Made by a program: the position numbers and the translations under genes
The notes under the pieces: model-generated
Databases searched by the model: none
What the model was told of the DNA's origin: nothing
What the model saw: the letters and a program-made list of their open reading frames with translations, nothing else
Part shown: positions 29,210-39,414 of the stretch, one piece after another
Position numbering within the stretch: the stretch's first letter is position 1
Layout of the letters: each line of letters begins with the position of its first letter
Source: Microlunatus capsulatus
GTDB taxonomy: Bacteria > Actinomycetota > Actinomycetes > Propionibacteriales > Propionibacteriaceae
Reading direction: 5' to 3'
Length of the DNA: 64,000 nucleotides
Assembly: GCF_017876495.1 (NCBI RefSeq)
Contig: NZ_JAGIOB010000001.1
Coordinates: 3,782,001 to 3,846,000 of the forward strand

Positions 29210-29479
29210 GTGGCTTTTGACGCTGCCATCAAGAAGCAGACCATCGACGAGTTCGCCACCCACGAAGGTGACACGGGTTCTCCCGAGGTCCAGGTCGCGG
29301 TCCTGACCCGGCGCATCGCGCACCTGACCGAGCACCTCAAGGAGCACAAGCACGACCACCACAGCCGTCGTGGTCTGATGCTCCTGGTCGGCCAGCGCCG
29401 TCGCCTGCTCAACTACGTGGCGAAGACCGACATCAACCGCTACCGGTCGCTCATCGAGCGCCTCGGCCTGCGCCGCTGA
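29210..29479 (+). CDS. rpsO: 30S ribosomal protein S15
   Basis: S15 binds the central domain of 16S rRNA early in assembly. 89 residues, exactly the usual length, from GTG 29210 behind GAAGGAGAGAA. Conserved parts include [35 protein letters not shown] and [20 protein letters not shown]. It sits before pnp, the standard bacterial order. Confidence 0.98.
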   Translation: MAFDAAIKKQTIDEFATHEGDTGSPEVQVAVLTRRIAHLTEHLKEHKHDHHSRRGLMLLVGQRRRLLNYVAKTDINRYRSLIERLGLRR

Positions 29480-29486
29480 CGTCGTC

Positions 29487-29525
29487 GGAGCGGTCCTCCC
29501 GGCCCCCGGGACGGGGGACCGCTCC
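29487..29525 (+). terminator. Hairpin after rpsO
   Basis: GGAGCGGTCC and GGACCGCTCC form a perfect 10-bp stem around a GC-rich 19-nt loop that can itself fold. It begins 7 nt after the stop and may stop or process the rpsO-pnp transcript. Confidence 0.55.
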
Positions 29526-29839
29526 TCCCCGCACCACCCGCACGGCACCACCCACAACTGAACAGTCGTCAACCACCCGCTGAACCGCATCCCGCACGCA
29601 CTCGACGCGGAGAGCTTCGGTCCTCGGTAGTGGTCTTCGGGTCCGCCGGCCTCGTGCCGGCGGCGCGCAGGTCGTCACCTGCCCGACCCGCGGACCTCGA
29701 TCGAAGACCGGCCTCCACAGCTCCGGGGGAGCAGGGCCTCGTGGCACGAGGCCGTCGAGCAGCCGCCGTCAGGCGACAGGTGTGCGGATGTGGTCCACAC
29801 CTCCGGCGAGCCGATCCGGCCGCCACAGAAAGGATTCCC
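29526..29839 (+). promoter_or_regulatory. Structured leader of pnp
   Basis: This 314-nt gap has no gene. It contains a clear hairpin GGCCTCG-TGGCA-CGAGGCC at 29735-29753 and several weaker stems. In enterobacteria the pnp leader is cut by RNase III and then read by PNPase for autoregulation; whether that holds here is unknown. The stretch before the start is AGAAAGGATTCCC. Confidence 0.45.
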
Positions 29840-32035
29840 GTGGAGGGACCTGAACTGCACTTCACCGAAGCCGTCATCGACAACGGGGCCCACGGCCGCC
29901 ACGTCGTGCGCTTCGAGTCGGGCCTGCTGGCCCGGCAGGCCGCCGGCTCGGCGACCGTCTACCTCGACGAGGACACGATGCTCCTCTCGGCCACGACGGC
30001 CCAGAGCAAGCCGCGCGACGCCATCGACTTCTTCCCGCTGACCGTCGACGTCGAGGAGCGGATGTACGCCGCCGGGCGCATCCCCGGCTCCTTCTTCCGC
30101 CGCGAGGGCCGCCCGTCGGAGAGCGCGATCCTCACCTGCCGGCTGATCGACCGCCCGCTGCGCCCCTGCTTCGTCAAGGGCCTGCGCAACGAGGTCCAGG
30201 TCGTCGTCACCGTCATGGCGCTCAACCCGAACAAGACCTACGACGTCGTCGCCATCAACGCGGCCTCGATGTCCACCCAGCTGGCGGGCCTGCCCTTCAC
30301 CGGCCCGATCGGCGGCGTCCGCGTCGCCCTGATCGGCGACCAGTGGGTCGGCTTCCCCGACGTCGACCAGCTGGGCCAGTCGACCTTCGACATGGTCGTG
30401 GCCGGCCGCGTGCTCGCCGACGGCGACGTCGCGATCATGATGGTCGAGGCCGAGTCGACCACCCAGACCTGGGACCTCGTCCGCGGCGGCGCGACCGCCC
30501 CGACCGAGCAGGTCGTGGCCTCCGGCCTCGAGGCCGCCAAGCCGTTCATCAAGGCCCTGTGCGACGCGCAGGCCGAGCTGGCCACGCACTTCCCGAAGAC
30601 GACGGCGGAGTTCAAGATCTTCGCCGACTACGCCGACGACGTGTACGCCGCCGTCTCCGACACCGTTACGGCCGAGCTGTCGCAGGTGATGTCGATCGGC
30701 GACAAGCAGGACCGCGAGGAGGCGACCGAGGCGCTCAAGGCCTCCCTCGTCGCCCGGCTGTCCGAGCAGTTCGCGGGCCGCGAGAAGGAGATCACCGGGG
30801 CCTACCGGGCGCTCACCAAGAAGCTCGTCCGGCAGAAGATCCTCACCGACAAGGTGCGCATCGACGGCCGCGGGCTGAGCGACATCCGCACCCTGTCCGC
30901 CGAGGTCGACGTGATCCCGCGCGTGCACGGCTCGGCGCTCTTCCAGCGCGGCGAGACCCAGATCCTGGGCGTCACCACGCTGAACATGCTGGGCATGGAG
31001 CAGAAGCTGGACACCCTCTCGCCCGAGACGTCCAAGCGCTACATGCACAACTACAACTTCCCGCCCTACTCCACCGGTGAGACCGGTCGGGTCGGGTCGC
31101 CGAAGCGGCGCGAGATCGGGCACGGAGCGCTCGCCGAGCGCGCCCTGCTGCCGGTGCTGCCGACGCGCGAGGAGTTCCCCTACGCGATCCGCCAGGTCTC
31201 CGAGGCGCTGGGCTCCAACGGGTCCACCTCGATGGGCTCGGTCTGCGCCTCCACCCTGGGCCTGCTGAACGCCGGTGTGCCGCTGCGCGCCCCGGTCGCC
31301 GGCATCGCCATGGGTCTGGTCTCCGACACCGTCGACGGCGAGACGCGCTACGTCGCGCTGACCGACATCCTCGGGGCCGAGGACGCCTTCGGCGACATGG
31401 ACTTCAAGGTCGCCGGCACCAAGGACTTCATCACGGCCCTGCAGCTGGACACCAAGCTCGCCGGCATCCCGGCGTCGGTCCTGGCCCAGGCGCTGGACCA
31501 GGCCAAGGACGCCCGGACCTCGATCCTCGAGGTCATGGCCGAGGCGATCGACGGCCCGGACGAGATGAGCCTGTTCGCCCCGCGGATCATCACGATCCAC
31601 ATCCCGGTGGACAAGATCGGCGAGGTCATCGGCCCGAAGGGCAAGGTGATCAACCAGATCCAGGACGACACCGGCGCGCAGATCTCCATCGAGGACGACG
31701 GCACGATCTACGTCGGCGCGGACTCCGGCGACAAGGCCGAGGCGGCGCGGGCGATGATCAACGCCATCGCCAACCCGACCATGCCGGAGAAGGGCGAGCG
31801 GTACCTCGGCACCGTCGTCAAGATCACGGCCTTCGGCGCCTTCGTGTCGCTGCTGCCCGGCAAGGACGGCCTGCTGCACATCAGCAAGCTGCGCCCGCTC
31901 GCCGGCGGTGCCCGCGTGGACAACGTCGAGGACGTCGTCAGCGTCGGCCAGAAGATCCAGGTCGAGATCAACGAGATCGACGACCGGGGCAAGCTCTCGC
32001 TGATCCCCGTCGTCGAGGAAGAGGCGTCGGTCTGA
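29840..32035 (+). CDS. pnp: Polyribonucleotide nucleotidyltransferase (PNPase)
   Basis: PNPase degrades RNA 3' to 5' by phosphorolysis. 731 residues from GTG 29840 ([16 protein letters not shown]). The first RNase PH domain carries [18 protein letters not shown], the second the catalytic core with [15 protein letters not shown] and [17 protein letters not shown] domain ([19 protein letters not shown]) and an S1 domain ([18 protein letters not shown]) close the protein. It follows rpsO and probably also makes heteropolymeric tails, as in other actinobacteria. Confidence 0.97.
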   Translation: MEGPELHFTEAVIDNGAHGRHVVRFESGLLARQAAGSATVYLDEDTMLLSATTAQSKPRDAIDFFPLTVDVEERMYAAGRIPGSFFRREGRPSESAILTCRLIDRPLRPCFVKGLRNEVQVVVTVMALNPNKTYDVVAINAASMSTQLAGLPFTGPIGGVRVALIGDQWVGFPDVDQLGQSTFDMVVAGRVLADGDVAIMMVEAESTTQTWDLVRGGATAPTEQVVASGLEAAKPFIKALCDAQAELATHFPKTTAEFKIFADYADDVYAAVSDTVTAELSQVMSIGDKQDREEATEALKASLVARLSEQFAGREKEITGAYRALTKKLVRQKILTDKVRIDGRGLSDIRTLSAEVDVIPRVHGSALFQRGETQILGVTTLNMLGMEQKLDTLSPETSKRYMHNYNFPPYSTGETGRVGSPKRREIGHGALAERALLPVLPTREEFPYAIRQVSEALGSNGSTSMGSVCASTLGLLNAGVPLRAPVAGIAMGLVSDTVDGETRYVALTDILGAEDAFGDMDFKVAGTKDFITALQLDTKLAGIPASVLAQALDQAKDARTSILEVMAEAIDGPDEMSLFAPRIITIHIPVDKIGEVIGPKGKVINQIQDDTGAQISIEDDGTIYVGADSGDKAEAARAMINAIANPTMPEKGERYLGTVVKITAFGAFVSLLPGKDGLLHISKLRPLAGGARVDNVEDVVSVGQKIQVEINEIDDRGKLSLIPVVEEEASV

Positions 32036-32088
32036 CCCCCACGGCCTCACCTGCCGCTCCGCGGCGAACCGCACGGCGTCACCCCATC

Positions 32089-34125
<2,037 letters not shown>

Positions 34126-34126
<1 letters not shown>

Positions 34127-34845
34127 TGGCGGCCCGCCGCCGCCGGTCCCCGCTCACCGGGTTCGTCGTCCTCGGGGTGGTCGCCGTCCTGGTGGCCCTC
34201 GGGCTGGTCCTCGGCGACCGCTACGTCGAGCAGCGCGTCGAGCGCGAGGCCGCCGCCCAGCTCCAGGCCGAGCTCGGCAGCCCCGCGCCGCCCGCCGTCG
34301 ACGTCGAGGGCTGGCCCTTCCTCACCCAGGTCGTCGCCCAGCGGCTGCCCCGGGTGCACGTCGTCGCCGACGACCTCGGCGCCGACGGCGGCACCGCGGT
34401 GCCCGTCGCGCACGCCGACCTCCTGCTCACCGACGTCACCACGCCCGACTGGTTCCGGACGCTGGAGGCCGCCCGCGTCGAGGGGACCGCCCGGCTCGAC
34501 TACGACGCCCTCGGCGCGCTGGCCGGGGTGCCGCTGGCGCCGGCGGGCGGCGGCCGGGTGCAGCTGGAGCGGACCACGTCGCTCTTCGGCGCGGAGGTCA
34601 AGGCGACGGTGACCGGCCTGCCCCGGCTCGACCCGGACGCCCAGACCCTCACCCTCACCGACCCGACGATCGACGTCGCCGGCGTCACCCTGCCGCAGAC
34701 GGCCGCCGATGCGCTGCTGCGAGCGGTGGTCCAGCCCATCCCCGTCCGCGGGCTGCCGCTCGGGCTCCGGGTCATCTCCGTCACCGCCGGCGACGACGCC
34801 GTGGACGTGGGCCTGCTGGGCGAGGACGTCGAGCTCAGCCGCTGA
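34126..34845 (+). CDS. DUF2993 (LmeA-like) anchored protein
   Basis: 239 residues from ATG 34126, coupled to dapB by TGATG. A single membrane helix spans about residues 10-27 (FVVLGVVAVLVALGLVLG), so the rest lies outside the membrane. The body fits DUF2993, seen in mycobacterial LmeA, a periplasmic protein involved in lipomannan elongation. The match is to the family fold; the function here is not known. Confidence 0.8.
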
Positions 34846-34853
34846 GCGCTTCC

Positions 34854-34946
34854 GCTCCCCGAGCCGCGCTCCCCGAGCCGGTCGAAGGGCTGCGCTCCCC
34901 GAGCCCGTCGAAGGGCGCGCCCCGCGCCCTGAGCCCGTCGAAGGGC
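34854..34946 (+). repeat. Cluster of GTCGAAGGG hairpin repeats
   Basis: Three near-identical 20-nt units, at 34871-34890, 34897-34916 and 34927-34946, share the core GAGCCSGTCGAAGGGC, with a truncated copy at 34854-34870. The third unit can fold as GAGCCC-GTCGAA-GGGCTC. A related unit occurs at 54464-54484. The cluster fills the gap between the convergent DUF2993 and GNAT genes and is a REP-like element. Confidence 0.7.
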
Positions 34947-34949
34947 TCC

Positions 34950-35501
34950 TCAGCCCAGGTCGGTGTGCAGCCGCACCTGGCGCAGCCGGACGTCGACGTC
35001 GTCGGAGCCGAGCTCGCGGCTGCTGCCGTCGGGGGCCCAGCCGGCGGAGGTGAGGAAGCGGCGCAGGGCGTCGTCGGTGGTGCCGACCCACCAGCGGGCC
35101 CGGGTGAAGCCGTCGGCGCGCAGGGTGTCGGCGCAGGCATTCAGCAGCCGGGAGCCGTGACCGCGGTGCCGGGCCGGCGGGTCGACGGCGAACTCCTGGA
35201 CCTCGCCGTCGGCGGCGGGGTCGGCGTCGGGGTCCTGGGCCGGGACGGTGGTCGCGTAGCCGACCACGCGGGACTCCTCGACGGCCACCAGCACCCGGAA
35301 GCGCGCCTGCGGCGGGCGGGCGATGGCCTGCTCCCAGGCGGCGGCCATCTCGGCGGCGCCCACCCCGGCCAGCACCTCGGCGGCGACGTCGGGGTCGAGC
35401 TCGGCCGCCCACACCCGGCGCTGGACGTCGGCGATAGCGACGGCCTCCGCGGGCCAGGCGAGCCGGACGGAGTCGGCGACCGGCGTCGAGGGGGAGCTCA
35501 C
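34950..35501 (-). CDS. GNAT-family N-acetyltransferase
   Basis: 183 residues from GTG 35501. The acetyl-CoA binding loop is VDPPARHRGHGSRLLNACADTL near residue 115, followed by the GWAPDGSSREL region at the end. The N-terminal part (LAWPAEAVAIADVQRRVWAAEL) is typical of stand-alone actinobacterial GNATs. The substrate is unknown. The stop lies 4 nt from the hairpin repeat cluster, and the gene diverges from the RNase J gene. Confidence 0.85.
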   Translation of the reverse strand: MSSPSTPVADSVRLAWPAEAVAIADVQRRVWAAELDPDVAAEVLAGVGAAEMAAAWEQAIARPPQARFRVLVAVEESRVVGYATTVPAQDPDADPAADGEVQEFAVDPPARHRGHGSRLLNACADTLRADGFTRARWWVGTTDDALRRFLTSAGWAPDGSSRELGSDDVDVRLRQVRLHTDLG

Positions 35502-35508
35502 CCGCGCG

Positions 35509-35514
35509 ATGCTA
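35509..35514 (-). promoter_or_regulatory. Leaderless-type -10 box of the GNAT gene
   Basis: On the minus strand TAGCAT is followed by 7 nt and the GTG at 35501. Confidence 0.5.
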
Positions 35515-35607
35515 GCCGAGGGCCGCACGACCCCCGACGCGTCGCGACGCGCCCCCGGAGCGCGCGCCCGCCGTCCGCACGACACCGCTCCTGTCGGCAC
35601 TCCCCTG

Positions 35608-35613
35608 TAACGT
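35608..35613 (+). promoter_or_regulatory. Leaderless-type -10 box of rnj
   Basis: TAACGT stands 8 nt before the GTG at 35622, with no ribosome site between. Confidence 0.5.
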
Positions 35614-35621
35614 GGTCCGAC

Positions 35622-37307
35622 GTGGCAGCCAGCAGCTTGAAGAACCCTCCCGCCCAGCAGGGGAACGCCCTCCGGGTGATCCCCCTCGGCGGTCTCGGCG
35701 ACATCGGCCGGAACATGACGGCCCTGGAGTACAAGGGCCAGCTCCTGCTCATCGACTGCGGCGTGCTGTTCCCCGAGGAGAACCACCCCGGCGTCGACCT
35801 GATCCTGCCGGGCTTCGGCGTGATCGAGGACCGGCTCGACGACGTGGTCGGCGTGGTGCTGACGCACGGCCACGAGGACCACATCGGCGGCGTCCCCTAC
35901 CTGCTGCGGCAGCGCACCGACATCCCGCTGATCGGCTCGAAGCTCACCCTGGCCCTGGTCAGCGAGAAGTTCCGCGAGCACCAGATCCGCGGCGTGGTGA
36001 AGCGCGAGGTCACCGACCTCGAGCGGATCACGGTCGGCCACTTCGACCTCGAGTTCATCGCCGTCAACCACTCGATCCCGGACGCGCTCGCCGTGGCCGT
36101 GCGGACGCCCGCGGGCCTGCTCCTGCACACCGGTGACTTCAAGATGGACCAGCTCCCGCTGGACGACCGGATCACCGACGTCCGCTCGCTGGCCCGGCTG
36201 GGGGAGGAGGGCGTCGACCTCTTCCTCGTCGACTCCACCAACGCCGAGGTGCCCGGCTTCACCACCCCCGAGCGCGACATCGCGCCGGCGCTGGAGCGGG
36301 TGTTCAGCCGCAGCAAGCAGCGCGTCATCGTCGCCTGCTTCGCCTCCCACGTGCACCGCGTGCAGCAGGTGATGGACGCGGCGGCCGAGCACGGCCGCAA
36401 GGTCGTCTACGTCGGCCGCTCGATGGTCCGCAACATGGGCGTCGCCCGCGACCTCGGCTACCTCAAGGTGCCCGAGAACACGCTGATCGACATGCGCGAC
36501 ATCGACAAGCACCGGCCGCAGGACGTCGTGATCATCTCCACGGGCTCCCAGGGCGAGCCGCTGTCGGCGCTGTCCCGGATGGCCAACCGCGAGCACCAGG
36601 TGATCTCGCTGAAGCCGGGCGACACCGTCGTGCTGGCCAGCTCGATGATCCCGGGCAACGAGAACGCGATCTACCGCGTCATCAACGGCCTGACCAAGCT
36701 GGGCGCGAAGGTCGTGCACAAGGGCAACGCCATGGTGCACGTCTCGGGTCACGCCAGCGCCGGCGAGCTGCTCTTCTGCTACAACATCGTGAAGCCCAGG
36801 AACGTCATGCCCGTGCACGGCGAGAGCCGCCACCTGATCGCCAACGCCGACCTGGCCGTGGCCACCGGCGTCCCGCGCGAGCGGACGATCATCGCCGAGG
36901 ACGGCTCCGTCGTCGACCTGCAGAACGGCCGCGCGCGGATCGTGGGCAAGGTCGACGCCAGCTACATCTTCGTGGACGGCTCGACGGTCGGGAACATCAC
37001 CGAGTCGGCGCTGACCGACCGGCGGATCCTCGGCGAGGAGGGCTTCATCTCCATCGTCACGGTGGTCAACACCCACACCTCGACGATCACGAGCGGACCG
37101 GACATCCACGCCCGCGGCTTCGTCGAGGGCGAGCACGTCTTCGACAGCCTGCGGCCGCTGGTCGTCGAGGCGCTGGAGAACGCCCTGCAGGAGGGCATCG
37201 ACGACCCCTACCGCCTGCAGCAGGCCGTCCGCCGCCGGACGGGCAAGTGGGTCAACGACACCCACCGCCGCCGCCCGATGATCATCCCGGTCGTCATCCA
37301 GGCCTGA
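35622..37307 (+). CDS. rnj: Ribonuclease J
   Basis: RNase J is a metallo-beta-lactamase-fold nuclease with 5'-3' exonuclease and endonuclease activity, used in rRNA maturation and mRNA decay. 561 residues from GTG 35622. The metal site is VLTHGHEDHIGGVPYLL near residue 85, followed by the HTGDFKMD and HVHR elements; the beta-CASP motif and the C-terminal oligomerisation domain follow. A dapA gene often lies just upstream in actinobacteria, but here a GNAT gene does. Confidence 0.95.
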   Translation: MAASSLKNPPAQQGNALRVIPLGGLGDIGRNMTALEYKGQLLLIDCGVLFPEENHPGVDLILPGFGVIEDRLDDVVGVVLTHGHEDHIGGVPYLLRQRTDIPLIGSKLTLALVSEKFREHQIRGVVKREVTDLERITVGHFDLEFIAVNHSIPDALAVAVRTPAGLLLHTGDFKMDQLPLDDRITDVRSLARLGEEGVDLFLVDSTNAEVPGFTTPERDIAPALERVFSRSKQRVIVACFASHVHRVQQVMDAAAEHGRKVVYVGRSMVRNMGVARDLGYLKVPENTLIDMRDIDKHRPQDVVIISTGSQGEPLSALSRMANREHQVISLKPGDTVVLASSMIPGNENAIYRVINGLTKLGAKVVHKGNAMVHVSGHASAGELLFCYNIVKPRNVMPVHGESRHLIANADLAVATGVPRERTIIAEDGSVVDLQNGRARIVGKVDASYIFVDGSTVGNITESALTDRRILGEEGFISIVTVVNTHTSTITSGPDIHARGFVEGEHVFDSLRPLVVEALENALQEGIDDPYRLQQAVRRRTGKWVNDTHRRRPMIIPVVIQA

Positions 37308-37326
37308 GGCCCCACGCACGTCGAGG

Positions 37327-37362
37327 TCCCTCCCGCACGTCCGGCTGGACGTGGGGGAGGGA
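37327..37362 (+). terminator. Long hairpin after rnj
   Basis: TCCCTCCCGCACGTCC and GGACGTGGGGGAGGGA pair through 15 of 16 positions around the loop GGCT. It starts 20 nt after the rnj stop. Confidence 0.65.
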
Positions 37363-37397
37363 GCTCGTGGTGCTGCAGGCGTCCGGGAACGCACAAA

Positions 37398-37421
37398 ACC
37401 CGCCTCCCGGAGGAGGCGGGT
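37398..37421 (-). terminator. Rho-independent terminator of rpmB
   Basis: A perfect 10-bp stem (ACCCGCCTCC and GGAGGCGGGT) with a 4-nt loop is followed on the minus strand by TTTTGTG. This is one of the few textbook terminators with a U-run in the window. Confidence 0.75.
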
Positions 37422-37435
37422 CAGGGGCGATCAGG

Positions 37436-37621
37436 TCAGCGGGTGACCTTGCCGGCCTTGATGCAGGAGGTGCAGGCGTTGACCCGCTTCGGCGCGCCCG
37501 ACACGATCGCGCGGATGCGCTGGATGTTCGGGTTCCAGCGCCGGTTCGTCTTCTTCTTCGACCAGGGCACGTTGTGGCCGAAGCCCGGTCCCTTGCCGCA
37601 CACGTCGCATACCGCTGCCAC
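37436..37621 (-). CDS. rpmB: 50S ribosomal protein L28, zinc-binding form
   Basis: 61 residues from GTG 37621 (VAAVCDVCGKGPGFGHNV), the start that matches the family; a GGGAG site lies upstream. The four cysteines of the zinc-ribbon form are present as CDVC and CTSC. The middle part KTNRRWNPNIQRIRAIV is typical of L28. It converges with rnj and diverges from the DAK2 gene. Confidence 0.95.
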   Translation of the reverse strand: MAAVCDVCGKGPGFGHNVPWSKKKTNRRWNPNIQRIRAIVSGAPKRVNACTSCIKAGKVTR

Positions 37622-37654
37622 TGGAGTTGCTCCCATTGCTGTCTGACATGAAGT

Positions 37655-37671
37655 GCCGCCCCGCGGGCGGC
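37655..37671 (-). promoter_or_regulatory. Hairpin in the rpmB leader
   Basis: GCCGCCC, a 3-nt loop and GGGCGGC form a 7-bp perfect stem 34 nt before the rpmB start codon. A minus-strand TACGCT at 37704-37709 may be the promoter. Regulatory action is inference. Confidence 0.35.
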
Positions 37672-37776
37672 GTCCTTGGGTCACCCGTACGGGCAACCGG
37701 AACAGCGTACCCGAACCGCGGGCGCGGGGACCAATCCGCCGGGAGCGGGTGCGGCAGCCCGGTCCGGCCGCGCGGA

Positions 37777-37782
37777 TAGGGT
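37777..37782 (+). promoter_or_regulatory. Leaderless-type -10 box of the DAK2-recG operon
   Basis: TAGGGT is followed by 6 nt and the GTG at 37789. Confidence 0.5.
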
Positions 37783-37788
37783 GAGCGG

Positions 37789-39414
37789 GTGCTGCCCTCC
37801 TCCCGCGCCGGCGCGCCGGCCCCGCTCGTCGCGGGGTCCAGCGTCTGGGAGACCTTCGACGCCTGGCTGCGCCGGGCCAGCACCGTGATCGGCGACTCCG
37901 CCGACGCCCTCGACGCCCTCAACGTCTTCCCGGTCTCCGACGCCGACACCGGCTCGAACCTCCAGCTCACCCTCGCCGGCATCGCCCGCGCCGTCCCCGA
38001 CGTCAACCGGGGCAACCTCGGCGCCGTCGTCCAGGCGGCCATCCTCTCCGCCCACGGCAACTCCGGGGCCATCGTCGCCGAGATGTTCTCCAGCGTCTGC
38101 CGCAGCCTGGAGCGCGGGCTGCCCGGCGCCGGCGCCGGTCCGGCGGGCACCCGCGTCGCCGTGCTGCTGGCCACCGTGGCCGACGCCGCCCGCCGCGCCG
38201 TCGCCCGGCCCGTCGCCGGGACGATCCTCACCGTCGCCGCCGACGCGGCCCGCGCCGCCCAGCAGGCTGCCGAGCAGACCCCCGACGACGCCCTGGCCGT
38301 GGCCCGCGCCGCCCAGGCCGAGGCGCGGGCGGCGCTGCTGCGGACCCCCGACCAGCTCGACGTGCTCGCCGCCGCCGGGGTGGTCGACGCGGGGGGCCAG
38401 GCCTACGCGCTGCTGGTCGACGCGCTGGTGGAGGTGCTCGGCGGGGAGCCCGCGGTCCCGCTGGCCGCCGCTGACGTCGCGCCCCGCCCGCTGCCCGCGG
38501 CGGGCGGCCCGGAGTACGAGGTGATGTACGTCGTCCACGACGCCACCGCGGCGGCCCTCGACGAGCTGCGCGACCGGTTGGCCGCCCTCGGGCACAGCGT
38601 CGTCGTCGTCGGCGAGGACGCCAGCGCCGGCGGGCTGGCCCAGGTGCACGTCCACCTCGCCGAGCCCGGGGCGGCCGTCGAGGCGGCGCTGGGGGCCGGC
38701 CGGATCTCCCAGATCCGGATCACCGCCCTCGACCCGGTCGCCGCCCCCAGCCGCACCGTCGTCTCCGTCGTCGCGGGGCCGGGGCTGGCCCGCGCCGTCA
38801 CGGCGGCGGGCGGCGTGGCGCTGGACCGGCACGGGCCGCACCCGCTGGCCGAGGAGCTGAGCGCCACCCTGCGCCGGGCCGGCGGCGACGTCGTCGTGCT
38901 GCCCAACGACATGGAGACGCTGGAGGCCGCGACCCACCTCGTCGGGCGGCTGCGCGCCGAGCGCGGCGGCCGCAGCCGGCACCTCGTCGTCATCCCCACC
39001 GTCGCGCAGGTGCAGGGCCTCGCCGCGCTCGCCGTGCACGACCCCGACACCGACCTCGACAGCGTCGTCGCGGCCATGGGCGCGGCCGCCGGGCACGCGC
39101 GGCACGGGGCCGTCACCGTCGCCGAGGGCGCCGCCATGACGATGGCCGGCCGCTGCGAGGTCGGGGACGTGCTGGGCGTCGTCGACGGCGACTTCGTCGA
39201 GATCGGCGACGACGTCACCGCGGTGGCCACCCGGGTCGCGGCCCGGCTGCTGGCCCCGGGCGGGGAGCTGCTCACCGTCGTCCTCGGGGCCGAGGCGCCC
39301 GCCGGGCTCGCCGAGGCGCTGACGGCCTGGGCCCGCCGGCTCCCCGGCGCCGTCGAGGTGCAGGTCCTCGACGGCGGACAGCCCCGCTACCCGGTCCTGC
39401 TGGGGGCGGAGTGA
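37789..39414 (+). CDS. DAK2-domain protein, fatty-acid-kinase FakA/YloV-like
   Basis: 541 residues. The N-terminal DhaL-like domain has the nucleotide/Mg site LNVFPVSDADTGSNLQLTL near residue 45 and SAHGNSGAIVAEM near 85. The C-terminal part has a second domain with VVVLPNDMETLEAA and the later GRCEVGDVLGVVDGDFVEIG. This architecture is shared with the FakA kinase, which phosphorylates fatty acids bound to a FakB (DegV) protein. A DegV gene is not seen next to it. It precedes recG and overlaps it by 4 nt (GTGA), the usual neighbour. Confidence 0.85.
   Translation: MLPSSRAGAPAPLVAGSSVWETFDAWLRRASTVIGDSADALDALNVFPVSDADTGSNLQLTLAGIARAVPDVNRGNLGAVVQAAILSAHGNSGAIVAEMFSSVCRSLERGLPGAGAGPAGTRVAVLLATVADAARRAVARPVAGTILTVAADAARAAQQAAEQTPDDALAVARAAQAEARAALLRTPDQLDVLAAAGVVDAGGQAYALLVDALVEVLGGEPAVPLAAADVAPRPLPAAGGPEYEVMYVVHDATAAALDELRDRLAALGHSVVVVGEDASAGGLAQVHVHLAEPGAAVEAALGAGRISQIRITALDPVAAPSRTVVSVVAGPGLARAVTAAGGVALDRHGPHPLAEELSATLRRAGGDVVVLPNDMETLEAATHLVGRLRAERGGRSRHLVVIPTVAQVQGLAALAVHDPDTDLDSVVAAMGAAAGHARHGAVTVAEGAAMTMAGRCEVGDVLGVVDGDFVEIGDDVTAVATRVAARLLAPGGELLTVVLGAEAPAGLAEALTAWARRLPGAVEVQVLDGGQPRYPVLLGAE

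Noticed and set aside
29675-32074. Long minus-strand open frame antisense to pnp
   Set aside because: It mirrors the codon positions of pnp; the composition is that of a shadow and there is no ribosome site or family match.
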